38,629 nucleotides of DNA from Methylomonas sp. (GTDB lineage Bacteria > Pseudomonadota > Gammaproteobacteria > Methylococcales > Methylomonadaceae). The notes under the pieces were generated by a model. It worked only from the letters and a program-made list of their open reading frames with translations. It ran no database searches and was not told the origin of the DNA. Positions 1 to 8,187 of this stretch are shown here, piece after piece. Position numbers and translations under genes: made by a program. Positions within the stretch are counted from its first letter, which is position 1, and the number at the start of each line of letters is the position of its first letter. The DNA is taken from assembly GCA_026988155.1 (NCBI GenBank), contig JALSLW010000081.1:1-38629 (forward strand), in the 5' to 3' direction.

Positions 1-36
1 TAACTTGTTAAATAATATGCTTAAGTAAGTTTTTCT
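1..36 (-). repeat. Dispersed repeat fragment (empty MITE target site)
   Basis: Read on the minus strand, this stretch matches part of the repeats at about 12833-13070 and 27073-27147, sharing the AAAACTTRCTTAA and TATTTAACAAGTTA blocks. Unlike the copy at 12.8 kb it carries no insertion, so it shows the uninterrupted target of the MITE-like element. A further piece of the same repeat family (AACTGATTTTTCTAGGATAA) lies on the plus strand at about 191-210. The window edge cuts the repeat, so its full extent is unknown. Confidence 0.6.
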
Positions 37-68
37 ATTCTCACCAGACGGGTGAGACTATTTCGCTT

Positions 69-187
69 CACGGTTTTGTGAAAAATCTGGACGAAAAATT
101 CTGCAGAATAGCTCTCAATAAGGACTACGGCCATTATTTTCGAGCTATTCTTTGCCTTTTTCGCCCAGATTTTCCACAAAATCCGTG
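69..187. repeat. Long imperfect inverted repeat (hairpin element)
   Basis: Two arms of about 46 bases (69-114 and 142-187) are near-perfect reverse complements. Each starts with CACGG and TTTTGTG, continues through AAAATCTGGRCGAAAAA and ends in AGAATAGCTC. A spacer of about 27 bases separates them. An RNA copy would fold into a long stem. No open frame of note lies inside. It looks like a non-coding mobile or intergenic repeat rather than a terminator, because no T-tract follows and no gene ends just before it. Confidence 0.7.
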
Positions 188-256
188 CTCAACTGATTTT
201 TCTAGGATAAAGCTACACATTCAAAGCTAAAAAATACGGCCGCTTCATTTATCTAC

Positions 257-430
257 ATGACACTGATAAAGTTTGCATATGTGGATCAGCAAATTAAAGG
301 GGATATTTCTCAATTCTACACAGCTTGGCAGCAAGATGATTTCCCAAATTTTCTAGAATTTAGAACCGACGGAGTTGCTGATTTCAGAATTGAAATGGAA
401 GCCTTTACTTTTGGTGCCGATATTCATACT
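257..430 (+). pseudogene. Possible gene remnant cut by a MITE-like element
   Basis: A short frame of about 58 codons runs from an ATG at 257 up to the MITE boundary at 432. The element itself then supplies a few codons and the stop (449-451). The peptide is acidic and aromatic (for example DDFPNFLEFRTDGVADF) and reads like real protein, but I do not recognise a family. The frame is open upstream only to a stop at 203-205. The most cautious reading is a remnant of a gene whose 3' part was lost or displaced when repeats entered this region. It may also be a chance open frame. Confidence 0.3.
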
Positions 431-432
431 AA

Positions 433-590
433 GGCAACTCGCAATAAATAACCCACCAATCTTGCTTGTCTTTTTATCCGTCTTCAGCGTTGCAACTTCG
501 GTCACATAGCTTGCTATGCTCCCTTCGCTGCGCCTTGAAGACGAATAAAAATTCTGCGCAATCTGGGTAGGTTATTTAATGCGCGTTACC
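433..590 (-). mobile_element. MITE-like element, copy 1 (158 bp, TAA duplication)
   Basis: This element is bounded by terminal inverted repeats (GGCAACTCGCAATAAATAAC at the left, GGTTATTTAATGCGCGTTACC at the right split here only by one mismatch class) and flanked on both sides by TAA (430-432 and 591-593). Its reverse complement is nearly identical to 12852-13008. It has no transposase and only short frames. The size, the inverted ends and the 3-bp TNA-type duplication fit a non-autonomous element mobilised by an IS5-like transposase. That family assignment is an inference; the ends, duplication and second copy are read directly. Confidence 0.85.
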
Positions 591-665
591 TAAAAAGCTA
601 CATGCTCAATAATGGGTAGTTTAAAACTGACAGTAGTCACATCAACTATTATGCTATCAGTTGGC

Positions 666-1406
666 TTATTCTTTAACAAACTTTCGATAATTAATGGAAA
701 TTTTAAGCCCTATAAATCGCCCTGACATTTTGACCAGTTCGTCGGTATTATTATCAAAGGTTAATTTAACGGCGCTTAACGCCCGATCTTCATAGCCTTC
801 TTTAATGCCTTTGGTTTCCAGTTGAAAATGGTAGAGGTAAATGTCCTGCGCTTCTTTATGCTCTATCTCCAACGGTTCGCCTAACTGACTAAGTATTTGT
901 GTTTTTTGTGGCAATTTTGTGTCAATCTTTTCAATTGAATCAGTGTTTGCCTTTAACTGCCTCTTACCTTTGTTAATTTCTGCACCACCTAAAGAACGTA
1001 TTGAAATCTCAAGGAATTCTGCAGGTGCTATTTGCAAAAACAATTCAGAAAAAGTCCACTCTGTTAGGCGTTCTTCTTTATTAAAAGCTAAATCAAAATA
1101 AAATTTAACTTCAGGCTGAACTATATTGCCTTGCAGATCAACTTTACGAAACCAGTAACGCCAGCTTTCGCCTGTGTCTACTGCCGTTTTTACGCTAGGC
1201 TGTAATTTTGACAGGGAAATTAAATCATCACTATATAGAATGGGGTCTTTAAAAAACAGTTCAAATTTATCCATGGCCAAAATGGAAAAATGCTGATCAA
1301 AATCATCCATTTGCAAATAGGTCTGATAGGCCCGTATCCAGTAGAAACAGCCTGTCAATGTACTTATCAAAAACAATATCAGAATCCAACGCCAAATTTT
1401 AATCAT
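666..1406 (-). CDS. Putative lipoprotein of unknown function
   Basis: This 246-residue protein starts with a short basic segment and a hydrophobic stretch (residues about 5-19) ending in a lipobox, LTGC, with the lipidated cysteine at position 20. It is therefore probably an outer- or inner-membrane lipoprotein facing the periplasm. The rest is mixed alpha/beta, rich in charged residues, and matches no family that I recognise. It lies 32 bases downstream of hslO on the same strand and may be cotranscribed with it. The export signal is clear; the function is unknown. Confidence 0.7.
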   Translation of the reverse strand: MIKIWRWILILFLISTLTGCFYWIRAYQTYLQMDDFDQHFSILAMDKFELFFKDPILYSDDLISLSKLQPSVKTAVDTGESWRYWFRKVDLQGNIVQPEVKFYFDLAFNKEERLTEWTFSELFLQIAPAEFLEISIRSLGGAEINKGKRQLKANTDSIEKIDTKLPQKTQILSQLGEPLEIEHKEAQDIYLYHFQLETKGIKEGYEDRALSAVKLTFDNNTDELVKMSGRFIGLKISINYRKFVKE

Positions 1407-1438
1407 TTTGCTTTACACCTTACATAATTAGCCTAGAA

Positions 1439-2308
1439 TTAATGCCGAGTTTTGGATAATGGTTCTATCGGCAGCCCTGATAGCAAATTTGCCACATCGA
1501 CCTTATCAAAACCATATTGTTTGCCACAAAACTCACAATCCACTTTAATAATATCTCTTTCCAGAAAAATTGCATCCAACTCCTTTCTCCCCAAAGAAAT
1601 TAATGCTGTTTCTATTTTTTTCTGTGAGCATCCGCATTCAAATGTTACTGGTTCTCGCTCAAAAACCCTCACCTTTTCTTCATTAAATAGTCTAAACAGC
1701 ATCTCTTCGCAGTCTAAAGACAGCATCTCATTTTCCGTTACCGTGTCTGCCAAAATGGAAATGCGTTCCCAGTCTGCCTCATAACTCTCCTGTGCCGGAA
1801 GCTCCTGTAAAAATAGGCCTGCCACATGGGTTTCATTAGCAAACAGCCAAACCCGTGTTTGCAACTGTTCTGACTGAGTAAAATAAGCAGTTATTACATC
1901 AGCTAAGGTATCGCCTGCTAATGATACAATTCCCTGATAGGGCTCACCCTCTTCTGGTTCAACTGTTATCACTAATCGTCCCTTACCCATCATTTCAGGT
2001 AAAGTACTTGCTGTACTGTTAGTTTGGCCTCGTGCTAATACACGTACTTTACGGTCATGAGTTGCCTGTGCAACCAAAGTTTTTAAATCGCCGTCCCCCT
2101 GCGCCTGTAAAATCATAGCACCATCAAACTTAATGGTTGCTGACAATAAAACCACTGCAGCCAAAGCCTGCCCCAATTGTCCCTGTACGCCTGCAGACAG
2201 TTGCTGATATTGCTTAGCCTGCTGCCAGCTGGTTTGCAAGCGAACCCACTCACCTCGTACACCAAGTTCTTCAAATAGAAATCGCCGTAGACAATCTTGT
2301 TCTTTCAT
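1439..2308 (-). CDS. hslO: Hsp33 redox-regulated molecular chaperone
   Basis: This cytoplasmic holdase is activated by oxidation. It protects unfolding proteins during oxidative and heat stress and passes them to DnaK. The 289-residue length is normal for the family. The four zinc-binding cysteines that form the redox switch are present near the C terminus as CxC (C225, C227) and CxxC (C258, C261). The N-terminal 190 residues form the usual substrate-binding fold. It is divergent from msrA, another oxidative-damage gene, across 111 bases. The two may be exposed to the same stress control, though I see no clear operator. Confidence 0.95.
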   Translation of the reverse strand: MKEQDCLRRFLFEELGVRGEWVRLQTSWQQAKQYQQLSAGVQGQLGQALAAVVLLSATIKFDGAMILQAQGDGDLKTLVAQATHDRKVRVLARGQTNSTASTLPEMMGKGRLVITVEPEEGEPYQGIVSLAGDTLADVITAYFTQSEQLQTRVWLFANETHVAGLFLQELPAQESYEADWERISILADTVTENEMLSLDCEEMLFRLFNEEKVRVFEREPVTFECGCSQKKIETALISLGRKELDAIFLERDIIKVDCEFCGKQYGFDKVDVANLLSGLPIEPLSKTRH

Positions 2309-2419
2309 TTGTGCTTTATTTAGATTAATAATAGGTTTAATTATATCATTATGCTTTCATCCATTAACAAGATGACTATTTAATCCCTGCCCAACCGATT
2401 TACAGGACGCGAAACTATC

Positions 2420-2989
2420 ATGCCAATAACTAAAAATCACTTTGTTACAGGAAACCCAATCATGCCTCCGTTTCCTGAGCATCTGCAGCAAGTTCTGTTT
2501 GGTTTGGGCTGCTTTTGGGGGGCCGAGAGAAAGTTCTGGCGACAATCAGGGGTGTTTTCTACAGCCGTTGGCTTCGCTGGCGGCCATACGCCTAACCCAA
2601 CATATGATGAGGTCTGCACTGGATTAACAGGTCATAATGAAGTAGTACAAATTATTTTTGATCCGGAAATGATTACATTCCAGCAATTGCTTATCATTTT
2701 TTGGGAGTCACACAATCCTACACAGGGCATGAGACAAGGCAATGACAGAGGAACACAATACCGCTCAGGAATATACACTTTTAATGCTGCTCAGCAAGCT
2801 CAGGCTTTTGCGTCAAAAAAACACTACCAAACAAAGCTAACTTTATCTGGGTTTGGCGAGATAACAACAGAAATACTTGATGCCCCTACGTTTTATTATG
2901 CAGAAGACTATCATCAGCAATATTTGGCCAAGAACCCTCAAGGCTATTGCGGGCTCGGGGGGCTAGAAGTTCTGTTTGAAAAAGGCTAG
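2420..2989 (+). CDS. msrA: Peptide methionine-S-sulfoxide reductase
   Basis: MsrA reduces methionine-S-sulfoxide in proteins and free methionine, with electrons from thioredoxin. The catalytic motif GCFWGAER is at residues 30-37 with the nucleophile C31, and a resolving cysteine lies in the GYCGLGG tail (C177). The protein is 189 residues. I kept the ATG at 2420 because the leader before GCFWG (HFVTGNP, PPFPE) resembles the N terminus of the longer MsrA subgroup. An ATG at 2462 also has a fair AGGA-type site and would shorten it by 14 residues. A hairpin lies just downstream. Confidence 0.95.
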   Translation: MPITKNHFVTGNPIMPPFPEHLQQVLFGLGCFWGAERKFWRQSGVFSTAVGFAGGHTPNPTYDEVCTGLTGHNEVVQIIFDPEMITFQQLLIIFWESHNPTQGMRQGNDRGTQYRSGIYTFNAAQQAQAFASKKHYQTKLTLSGFGEITTEILDAPTFYYAEDYHQQYLAKNPQGYCGLGGLEVLFEKG

Positions 2990-3009
2990 AAAAAGTAACG
3001 CGCAAAAAA

Positions 3010-3030
3010 AAAGCAGTTAAAAACTGCTTT
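3010..3030. terminator. Hairpin, possible terminator after msrA
   Basis: AAAGCAGTT and AACTGCTTT form a perfect 9-bp stem with an AAA loop, 20 bases after the msrA stop. The plus-strand tail is only moderately T-rich (AAAGTATATTTT), whereas a run of nine A lies on the left side, so the structure would terminate better for minus-strand transcription. It is probably the 3' end of the msrA transcript. Confidence 0.6.
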
Positions 3031-3116
3031 AAAGTATATTTTAGGAATAACATAACGCAACTTTCGCTGTTTAGCTACCAAGAGCTTTAAAAGTTGAGAC
3101 AATAATAGCAGGACTC

Positions 3117-3147
3117 TTGTCAAGTTGAAATGTGACAAATTGTCGCA
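3117..3147. promoter_or_regulatory. Candidate RegA-type operator upstream of regB
   Basis: Overlapping symmetric half-sites lie 70-100 bases before regB: TTGTCA, 10 bases, TGACAA, then TTGTCGCA. Read on the minus strand the right part is TGCGACAATTTGTCA, which fits one full half of the GCGNC-Nx-GNCGC consensus reported for RegA/PrrA-type regulators and part of the other. Autoregulation by RegA is inferred. The inverted repeats themselves are plain in the sequence. Confidence 0.4.
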
Positions 3148-3216
3148 GTATCAAAAACTCCTGTTTTTTGCAACACTTTTGAGCCACAATATATAAAAAT
3201 CAACACTAAGTCCAAT

Positions 3217-4605
3217 ATGCTTGAAATAGTCCTCCCTAAATCAAATATTTCAATCAGAGATAACTTGAAATGGCTCTACATTCTCAGAAACCTGATGATT
3301 GTAGGTGAATCCATTCTCATTCTTATTTCTGTCTATACTCTTAACATACAGTTGCCTCAAGAGGAGTTATGGCTAGTTCTTTTCTCTATTTGCATGGTCA
3401 ACCTGTATACCTGGATGCGTTTAAAAACAGATGAGCCAATCACAGAACTGGAGATTTTTTCTCAAATCTCTATCGATGTATTTGCTCTCGGGTCTCTGCT
3501 TTTTTTAACTGGAGGGGCGTCGAACCCTATTATCTGGGTATTCCTGCTTCCCTTAATTATTACAGCAATTATGCTGCCTCAGGCATATGCGTGGAATATG
3601 GTAATACTCACATCCTGTACCTATACTTTATTAATTGGCTACAATATCCCTCTGCCAGCAATTGAGCCACACCTTCCAGACCCCAATTTGGTCAGCCCCA
3701 GAATGCAGCATTATCTGCATACCATGCAGGATGAGCAGTATTTTAATTTGCATATTTTTGGCATGTGGTTTGGCTTTGTTTTTAGTGCAGGGCTGGTTGC
3801 TTTTTTTGTGGTCCAATTATCAAAATCACTAAAAGATCGTGAACGCAGTCTTGCTGATGCCAGGGAAAGTGCTTTAAGGGATGAGCGCGTTGTCTCTCTA
3901 GGCACTCTGGCCGCCAGTGCTGCACACGATATGGGGACACCACTTGGCACAATAGCCATTTTAGCGCATGAAATAGAATTGGATTACCCTGAACATCGCT
4001 TTCCTGGCTTGCATCTGCAGTTAAAAATAATGAACGAACAAATTGACCGCTGTAAAAATGCTCTTTCTGTACTTTCGGCTTCTTCAGGAGAAATGCGGGC
4101 AGAGTCTGGCAAACCGATGCCTCTTCTAGAATATCTTGATGAAGTGCTCAGCCAATGGAGAGCTCACAACACGACAAGCAAAATTAATTTAAACATAGAG
4201 CCTAACATTGATGTTGATGCTAAAATAATCGCTGACAGAACACTCACCCATTCCATTATTAATATTTTAAATAACGCAGCTGAAGTCTCTCCTGCCAATC
4301 ACGGAATAGACTATTCAGCCAATTGGGACAGTCAATTCTTGCACTTAAAAATAAGGGATCATGGCCCCGGTTTTCCTAAAGAAATACTGAGGCATGTAGG
4401 AAAAAGTCCTGTAATAAGTGATAAGCAGGGATTAGGTGTTGGTTTATTACTAACATATTCCACAATTACCCATTTAGGCGGTAAAATAGAGTTTTTCAAT
4501 ATGGAGTCGGGGGGAGCCTGCGTTGAAATTAAACTTCCAATCCTAACAATTGAGGCAGATAATGATAAATACGGAAGTGGACAAACCGAACCTGCTATTA
4601 GTTGA
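3217..4605 (+). CDS. regB: Redox sensor histidine kinase, RegB/PrrB/ActS type
   Basis: This is the membrane kinase of the global redox two-component system that tunes energy and carbon metabolism to the electron-transport state. The 462-residue protein has about six membrane segments in residues 20-210, including a GGASNPI loop where RegB proteins have the GG-x-x-NP quinone-sensing motif. The H-box AASAAHDMGTPLGTIA follows, with H237 as the phosphorylation site. A cysteine in MNEQIDRCKN (C279) sits 42 residues after the histidine, close to the 40-residue spacing of the redox-active cysteine in Rhodobacter RegB. N-box (NILNNAAEV) and G-boxes (DHGPGF, GLGVGL) are intact. It overlaps regA, its cognate regulator. 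Confidence 0.9.
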   Translation: MLEIVLPKSNISIRDNLKWLYILRNLMIVGESILILISVYTLNIQLPQEELWLVLFSICMVNLYTWMRLKTDEPITELEIFSQISIDVFALGSLLFLTGGASNPIIWVFLLPLIITAIMLPQAYAWNMVILTSCTYTLLIGYNIPLPAIEPHLPDPNLVSPRMQHYLHTMQDEQYFNLHIFGMWFGFVFSAGLVAFFVVQLSKSLKDRERSLADARESALRDERVVSLGTLAASAAHDMGTPLGTIAILAHEIELDYPEHRFPGLHLQLKIMNEQIDRCKNALSVLSASSGEMRAESGKPMPLLEYLDEVLSQWRAHNTTSKINLNIEPNIDVDAKIIADRTLTHSIINILNNAAEVSPANHGIDYSANWDSQFLHLKIRDHGPGFPKEILRHVGKSPVISDKQGLGVGLLLTYSTITHLGGKIEFFNMESGGACVEIKLPILTIEADNDKYGSGQTEPAIS

Positions 4606-5110
4606 CGACGATGAAACCTTTTGCTCCGTGCTTAAACCTGCGCTAGAAAAAAGAAATTTTCAAGTTTCGATAGCTAATGATGTTAAAAAGGGGATTTCTC
4701 TGGCTGAACAGACCGAACCGGAGTATGCAGTGATCGACCTGCGCATCGGGATTGACTCGGGTTTAGAAATGGTTAAAAAGCTAATTTCACTTGACAGTAA
4801 CACTCAAATTGTAATGCTGACCGGATTCGCCAGCATTGCTACTGCAGTAGAAGCCATTAAATTAGGTGCAATACACTATTTGACCAAACCCGCCAATGCC
4901 GATGAAATCGTCAGCGCCCTGTACAAAAACGAAGGTGATTCATCAATTAAAATCAGCCATAACCCATTATCGATTAAACGTTTAGAGTGGGAACATCTGC
5001 AAAAAGTATTAATGCAGCATGATGGCAACATTTCTGCCGCCGCCCGTGCAATGAATATGCATAGACGTACCTTGCAGCGAAAACTGGATAAGCGCCCCGT
5101 TAGGGAATGA
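4562..5110 (+). CDS. regA: Response regulator, RegA/PrrA/ActR type
   Basis: This is the DNA-binding partner of the upstream kinase. The receiver domain (residues about 8-120) has the acidic pocket (LLVDDDE), the phosphoacceptor D59 in AVIDLRI, LTG, and the lysine of TKPA. The C terminus is a Fis-type helix-turn-helix (GNISAAARAMNMHRRTLQRK), as in RegA proteins. I chose the ATG at 4562 because GAGG lies 6 bases before it. An in-frame TTG at 4550 lacks such a site. The start overlaps the 3' end of regB by 44 bases, so the pair is translationally coupled. Length (182 residues) is usual. Confidence 0.93.
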   Translation: MINTEVDKPNLLLVDDDETFCSVLKPALEKRNFQVSIANDVKKGISLAEQTEPEYAVIDLRIGIDSGLEMVKKLISLDSNTQIVMLTGFASIATAVEAIKLGAIHYLTKPANADEIVSALYKNEGDSSIKISHNPLSIKRLEWEHLQKVLMQHDGNISAAARAMNMHRRTLQRKLDKRPVRE

Positions 5111-5225
5111 TTTCAGAAAACCTTATTATGCAGAGGCGGTCCTTTTTGACTATCCTTTCTATAACATACCCAGTCTGCAAGGGCGACCGCAATGGATCAC
5201 CCCAACAAAGAAATTTCGCGGAACT

Positions 5226-5438
5226 TTACTTAGCTACTTTTTCGCAATCTTCAATCAGAACATCCAATGCCTGAACCGCCGTTTTCGCTTCTGCTTTAAT
5301 TTCCTGTAAAAATGATAATTCACTTTTATTTGCAGAACCGTCAGCGAGAATTACTTCACGAAGGATGTCCACTTCTTTAGTGCTAATATGTCCATCACCT
5401 AATGCACATACTTTTGCTACTTGACGCCATTCAGCCAT
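5226..5438 (-). CDS. Small acidic protein of unknown function
   Basis: This 70-residue helical protein is convergent with regA. Its central part (ISTKEVDILREVILADGSAN, then a charged helix) resembles in tone a short TerB-like or EF-hand-like helical bundle, with a run of D/E-containing helices. I cannot assign it with confidence. It has no signal peptide or membrane segment. There is a plausible ribosome-binding site (GGAGAT) before its ATG. It looks like a real, standalone small gene because codon use and start context are normal. Confidence 0.6.
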   Translation of the reverse strand: MAEWRQVAKVCALGDGHISTKEVDILREVILADGSANKSELSFLQEIKAEAKTAVQALDVLIEDCEKVAK

Positions 5439-5608
5439 TATTTATCTCCATTCAATTAATTATGAGTTCGGCTCCCACTAACAATGAGAGTGAGGCAATT
5501 ATCAAATATTTTGATAAGACTTGCAATAAAAAACTGAGGGCTTTGCGAATTAGTTCCAAACTGCCCATTTATGCTATCATTTGAATTGCAGAGAGACTGT
5601 GTAGCGTA

Positions 5609-6412
5609 TTATGTTTTCCCAAGTACTTTTTTTGCCTCATCCCAAAAAGCATCCAGTTCTGTCAACTCACAGTCACGCAACCCCCGTCCCGATGCTTCAA
5701 CCTGTTTTTCAATATAATTAAAACGCTTACTGAATTTTTTTGTTGCCTGTTTCAGCGCGACCTCAGGTTTTACATTTAAATGCCTTGCTAAATTAACAGC
5801 AACTAACAGTAAATCACCAACCTCTTCCTGGACATGTGACTGGTCATTTTCTTTCCAGGCTTCCTTTACCTCCTCAAGCTCTTCCATTACTTTATCAAAA
5901 ACCGGTTCGACTTCCGGCCAGTCAAAACCGTAATTAGCCGCTTTGTCCTGAATTTTTTCACACTGAAGCAAGGCCGGAAGATTAATTGGCACGCCGGCCA
6001 GCACACTTTCATTCTCTACCTGCTTGCCAGACAGACGCCTTTCTTTAACCTTTGCTTCTTCCCATGCTTTGTGCTGCTCCTCGGCACTGCTATATGTTAC
6101 ATCACCAAAAACATGCGGGTGCCGGTTTACGAGTTTTTCCGAGATAGCTTCAGCAACTTGCTCAAAATCAAATAGCCCCAGCTCTTTTGCTATTTGGGAG
6201 TGAAATACCACTTGCAATAAAAGATCACCCAACTCTAATCTTAAGTCTTCCAGGTCATTCCGCTCAATGGCATCGGCAACCTCATAGGCTTCTTCTATGG
6301 CATAGGGCGCTAAACTGCTAAAGTCTTGCTTTAAATCCCAGGGACAGCCTTTTTCCGGATGGCGCAGCAACGCCATGATGGAGAGCAGTTTCTCTGTGTT
6401 TTTCAATTTCAA
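5609..6412 (-). CDS. mazG: Nucleoside triphosphate pyrophosphohydrolase MazG
   Basis: MazG hydrolyses NTPs and dNTPs to monophosphates and pyrophosphate, a house-cleaning and stress-related activity in the cytoplasm. The 267-residue length matches the two-domain enterobacterial type. The N-terminal signature LRHPEKGCPWD (residues 16-26), the EEAYEV and LGDLLLQVVFHS helices of the first all-alpha NTP-PPase domain, and a second EEVGDLLLVAVN copy near residues 196-207 are all visible. It is 87 bases downstream of the PfkB-type kinase gene on the same strand and may end the same transcription unit. Confidence 0.95.
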   Translation of the reverse strand: MKLKNTEKLLSIMALLRHPEKGCPWDLKQDFSSLAPYAIEEAYEVADAIERNDLEDLRLELGDLLLQVVFHSQIAKELGLFDFEQVAEAISEKLVNRHPHVFGDVTYSSAEEQHKAWEEAKVKERRLSGKQVENESVLAGVPINLPALLQCEKIQDKAANYGFDWPEVEPVFDKVMEELEEVKEAWKENDQSHVQEEVGDLLLVAVNLARHLNVKPEVALKQATKKFSKRFNYIEKQVEASGRGLRDCELTELDAFWDEAKKVLGKT

Positions 6413-6499
6413 AATTTATTCAAATTTTAAGGGCAGCCTCTTGCTGCCCAATATGCTAATACTGTTATAAAGGACAACCACAGGTGATTGCCTTACACA

Positions 6500-7432
6500 T
6501 TAAAATGAACAGCCAAAGCTCTCGTTATATCTTGTTTTAAAAGACTCCAAGGTAAAGCTATGATTCTGAGTGCCATGGTGCTCGATTTTTATCGCCCCTA
6601 GCAATGAAGCTATTCGCCCTGTTGTTTCCCAATCCAGTTCATTCATTATGCCATATAACAGGCCCGCTCTATAGGCATCTCCACAGCCTGTTGGATCGGC
6701 AAGTTCTTTTGCTTGAGCAGAAGGTATTTCAATACATTGCCCATCAGCATAAATTTTAGAGCCATCGCCCCCCATAGTCACAATCAAGGCATCAACTCTT
6801 TCTGCAATTTTATCCAAAGTTAAACCTGTACGATCTTGCATTAATTCAGATTCATAATCATTAAAAGTTGCGTAGGTTGCCAGATCTAAAAGTTCAATTA
6901 ATTCTTCGCCATTGAACATAGGCATGCCTTGACCCGGATCAAATATAAACGGAATTCCCTGCTTAACAAATTCTTTAGCATGCTGCTGCATACCCTCTTT
7001 CCCATCAGGAGAAACAATGCCAATACTATAATCAGACTCTTCCGGCACGGAGTTTTCATGTGATGAATTCATCGCCCCCGGATGAAACGCAGTAATCTGG
7101 TTATCATCCTCATCCGTTGTAATATAGGCCTGCCCTGTATAATGATCGTCCATAGTTTTAATCAATTTAGTCGATATCTGGCAGGCATTCAGCCATTGCG
7201 CATACGGCTCAAAATCATGGCCCACGGTTGCCATAATAGATGGCTTTTCGTCCAGCAGCTTTAAATTGTAAGCAATATTTCCTGCACAGCCGCCAAATTC
7301 CCTACGTATCATTGGCACCAGAAAAGAAACATTTAGCATATGAACTTTTTCTGGCAAAATATGATTCTTAAATTTATCATGAAAAACCATGATGGTGTCG
7401 TAAGCCATAGATCCACAAATTAATGCACTCAT
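6500..7432 (-). CDS. PfkB-family kinase, adenosine-kinase-like
   Basis: This 310-residue ribokinase/PfkB-fold kinase has the N-terminal glycine-rich substrate lid (FGGCAGNIAYNL, about residues 46-57) and the C-terminal signature DPTGCGDAYRAG (about 246-257) holding the catalytic aspartate and anion hole. The TGCGDA variant and the overall pattern resemble the proteobacterial group annotated as adenosine kinase, but the phosphorylated substrate cannot be read from sequence alone. It lies 10 bases downstream of dgkA, in the gcvH-dgkA group. An adenosine kinase would recycle the adenosine released by S-adenosylhomocysteine turnover. That role is inference. Confidence 0.8.
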   Translation of the reverse strand: MSALICGSMAYDTIMVFHDKFKNHILPEKVHMLNVSFLVPMIRREFGGCAGNIAYNLKLLDEKPSIMATVGHDFEPYAQWLNACQISTKLIKTMDDHYTGQAYITTDEDDNQITAFHPGAMNSSHENSVPEESDYSIGIVSPDGKEGMQQHAKEFVKQGIPFIFDPGQGMPMFNGEELIELLDLATYATFNDYESELMQDRTGLTLDKIAERVDALIVTMGGDGSKIYADGQCIEIPSAQAKELADPTGCGDAYRAGLLYGIMNELDWETTGRIASLLGAIKIEHHGTQNHSFTLESFKTRYNESFGCSF

Positions 7433-7442
7433 TATATTTCCC

Positions 7443-7802
7443 TTAAACTAAAATTAATAACCAAGTCGCTATTGCCAGCATAATTGACAGCATAACGGCT
7501 GCTGAACCTATATCTTTTGCCCGGCCAGAAAGTTCATGATACTCTTCGCCAACTCTATCGACCACTGCTTCAATTGCAGAATTCAACAGTTCAACAAGCA
7601 TCACCAAAACTACTGAAGCAATCAGAAGCACTCTTTCAATATTATTGCCTGTCAGCAAAAAAACGGCAGGGATGGCAAGCATAAAAACCATAACCTCCTG
7701 CCTAAATGCTTCTTCGTGTGTCCATGTGGCCTTGAACCCCGCAAAAGAAAACCGGAACGCATTTACAAACCGCTTCAATCCTTTTTCGCTATAAAAAGCC
7801 AT
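7443..7802 (-). CDS. dgkA: Diacylglycerol kinase (prokaryotic DgkA type)
   Basis: DgkA is a small trimeric inner-membrane enzyme that phosphorylates diacylglycerol to phosphatidate and so recycles lipid headgroup leftovers. The protein has 119 residues with an amphipathic N-terminal surface helix and three membrane helices (about 38-51, 57-72 and 99-117). The family motif ELLNSAIEAVVDRV at residues 71-84 carries the catalytic and metal-binding glutamates (E77 and, in the N-terminal region, E30). Its ATG follows the gcvH stop by one base, so the two are translated from one mRNA. Confidence 0.95.
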   Translation of the reverse strand: MAFYSEKGLKRFVNAFRFSFAGFKATWTHEEAFRQEVMVFMLAIPAVFLLTGNNIERVLLIASVVLVMLVELLNSAIEAVVDRVGEEYHELSGRAKDIGSAAVMLSIMLAIATWLLILV

Positions 7803-7803
7803 G

Positions 7804-8187
7804 CTATTCCTCTATCATTTCCTGATAAGCTGTCGCGTCCATTAAATCATCCAAATCTGCCAGGCTATCGGCTTTAATGCAAAATAGCCAAGTATCATAA
7901 GGCTCATCATTCACCTTTTCTGGGGAATCATTCACATCCTCATTAACCTCAACCACAACACCTGTCACAGGGCTATACAAATCAGAGGCCGTTTTTACCG
8001 ATTCAACTACCGCACACTGCTCACCAGCTTTAAGCTGTTTGTCCATTTTCGGCAGTTCTATATACACTAAATCGCCTAACTCTTCCTGAGCAAAATCCGT
8101 AATGCCAACACGGACAATGTTATCAGCTTCAACTTTTGACCATTCATGGGTTTTTGCATATTTCAAGTTTTCTGGCAGTTCACTCAT
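7804..8187 (-). CDS. gcvH: Glycine cleavage system H protein
   Basis: GcvH is the lipoyl shuttle of glycine cleavage. It carries the aminomethyl group between the P, T and L proteins. The 127-residue sequence has the lipoylation motif VVESVKTASDLYSPVTG with the modified lysine at K65, and the typical ends THEWSK and EPY-TWLF. No gcvT or gcvP lies here. Instead gcvH leads a group with dgkA and a PfkB-type kinase. H protein is also a platform for lipoate synthesis. In an organism with serine-cycle genes, glycine/C1 exchange is metabolically central, but this link is only context. I saw no glycine riboswitch upstream. Confidence 0.96.
   Translation of the reverse strand: MSELPENLKYAKTHEWSKVEADNIVRVGITDFAQEELGDLVYIELPKMDKQLKAGEQCAVVESVKTASDLYSPVTGVVVEVNEDVNDSPEKVNDEPYDTWLFCIKADSLADLDDLMDATAYQEMIEE

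Noticed and set aside
5905-5935. GGTTCGACTTCC resembling a tRNA T-arm
   Set aside because: It lies inside mazG and no acceptor or anticodon arm can be paired around it.
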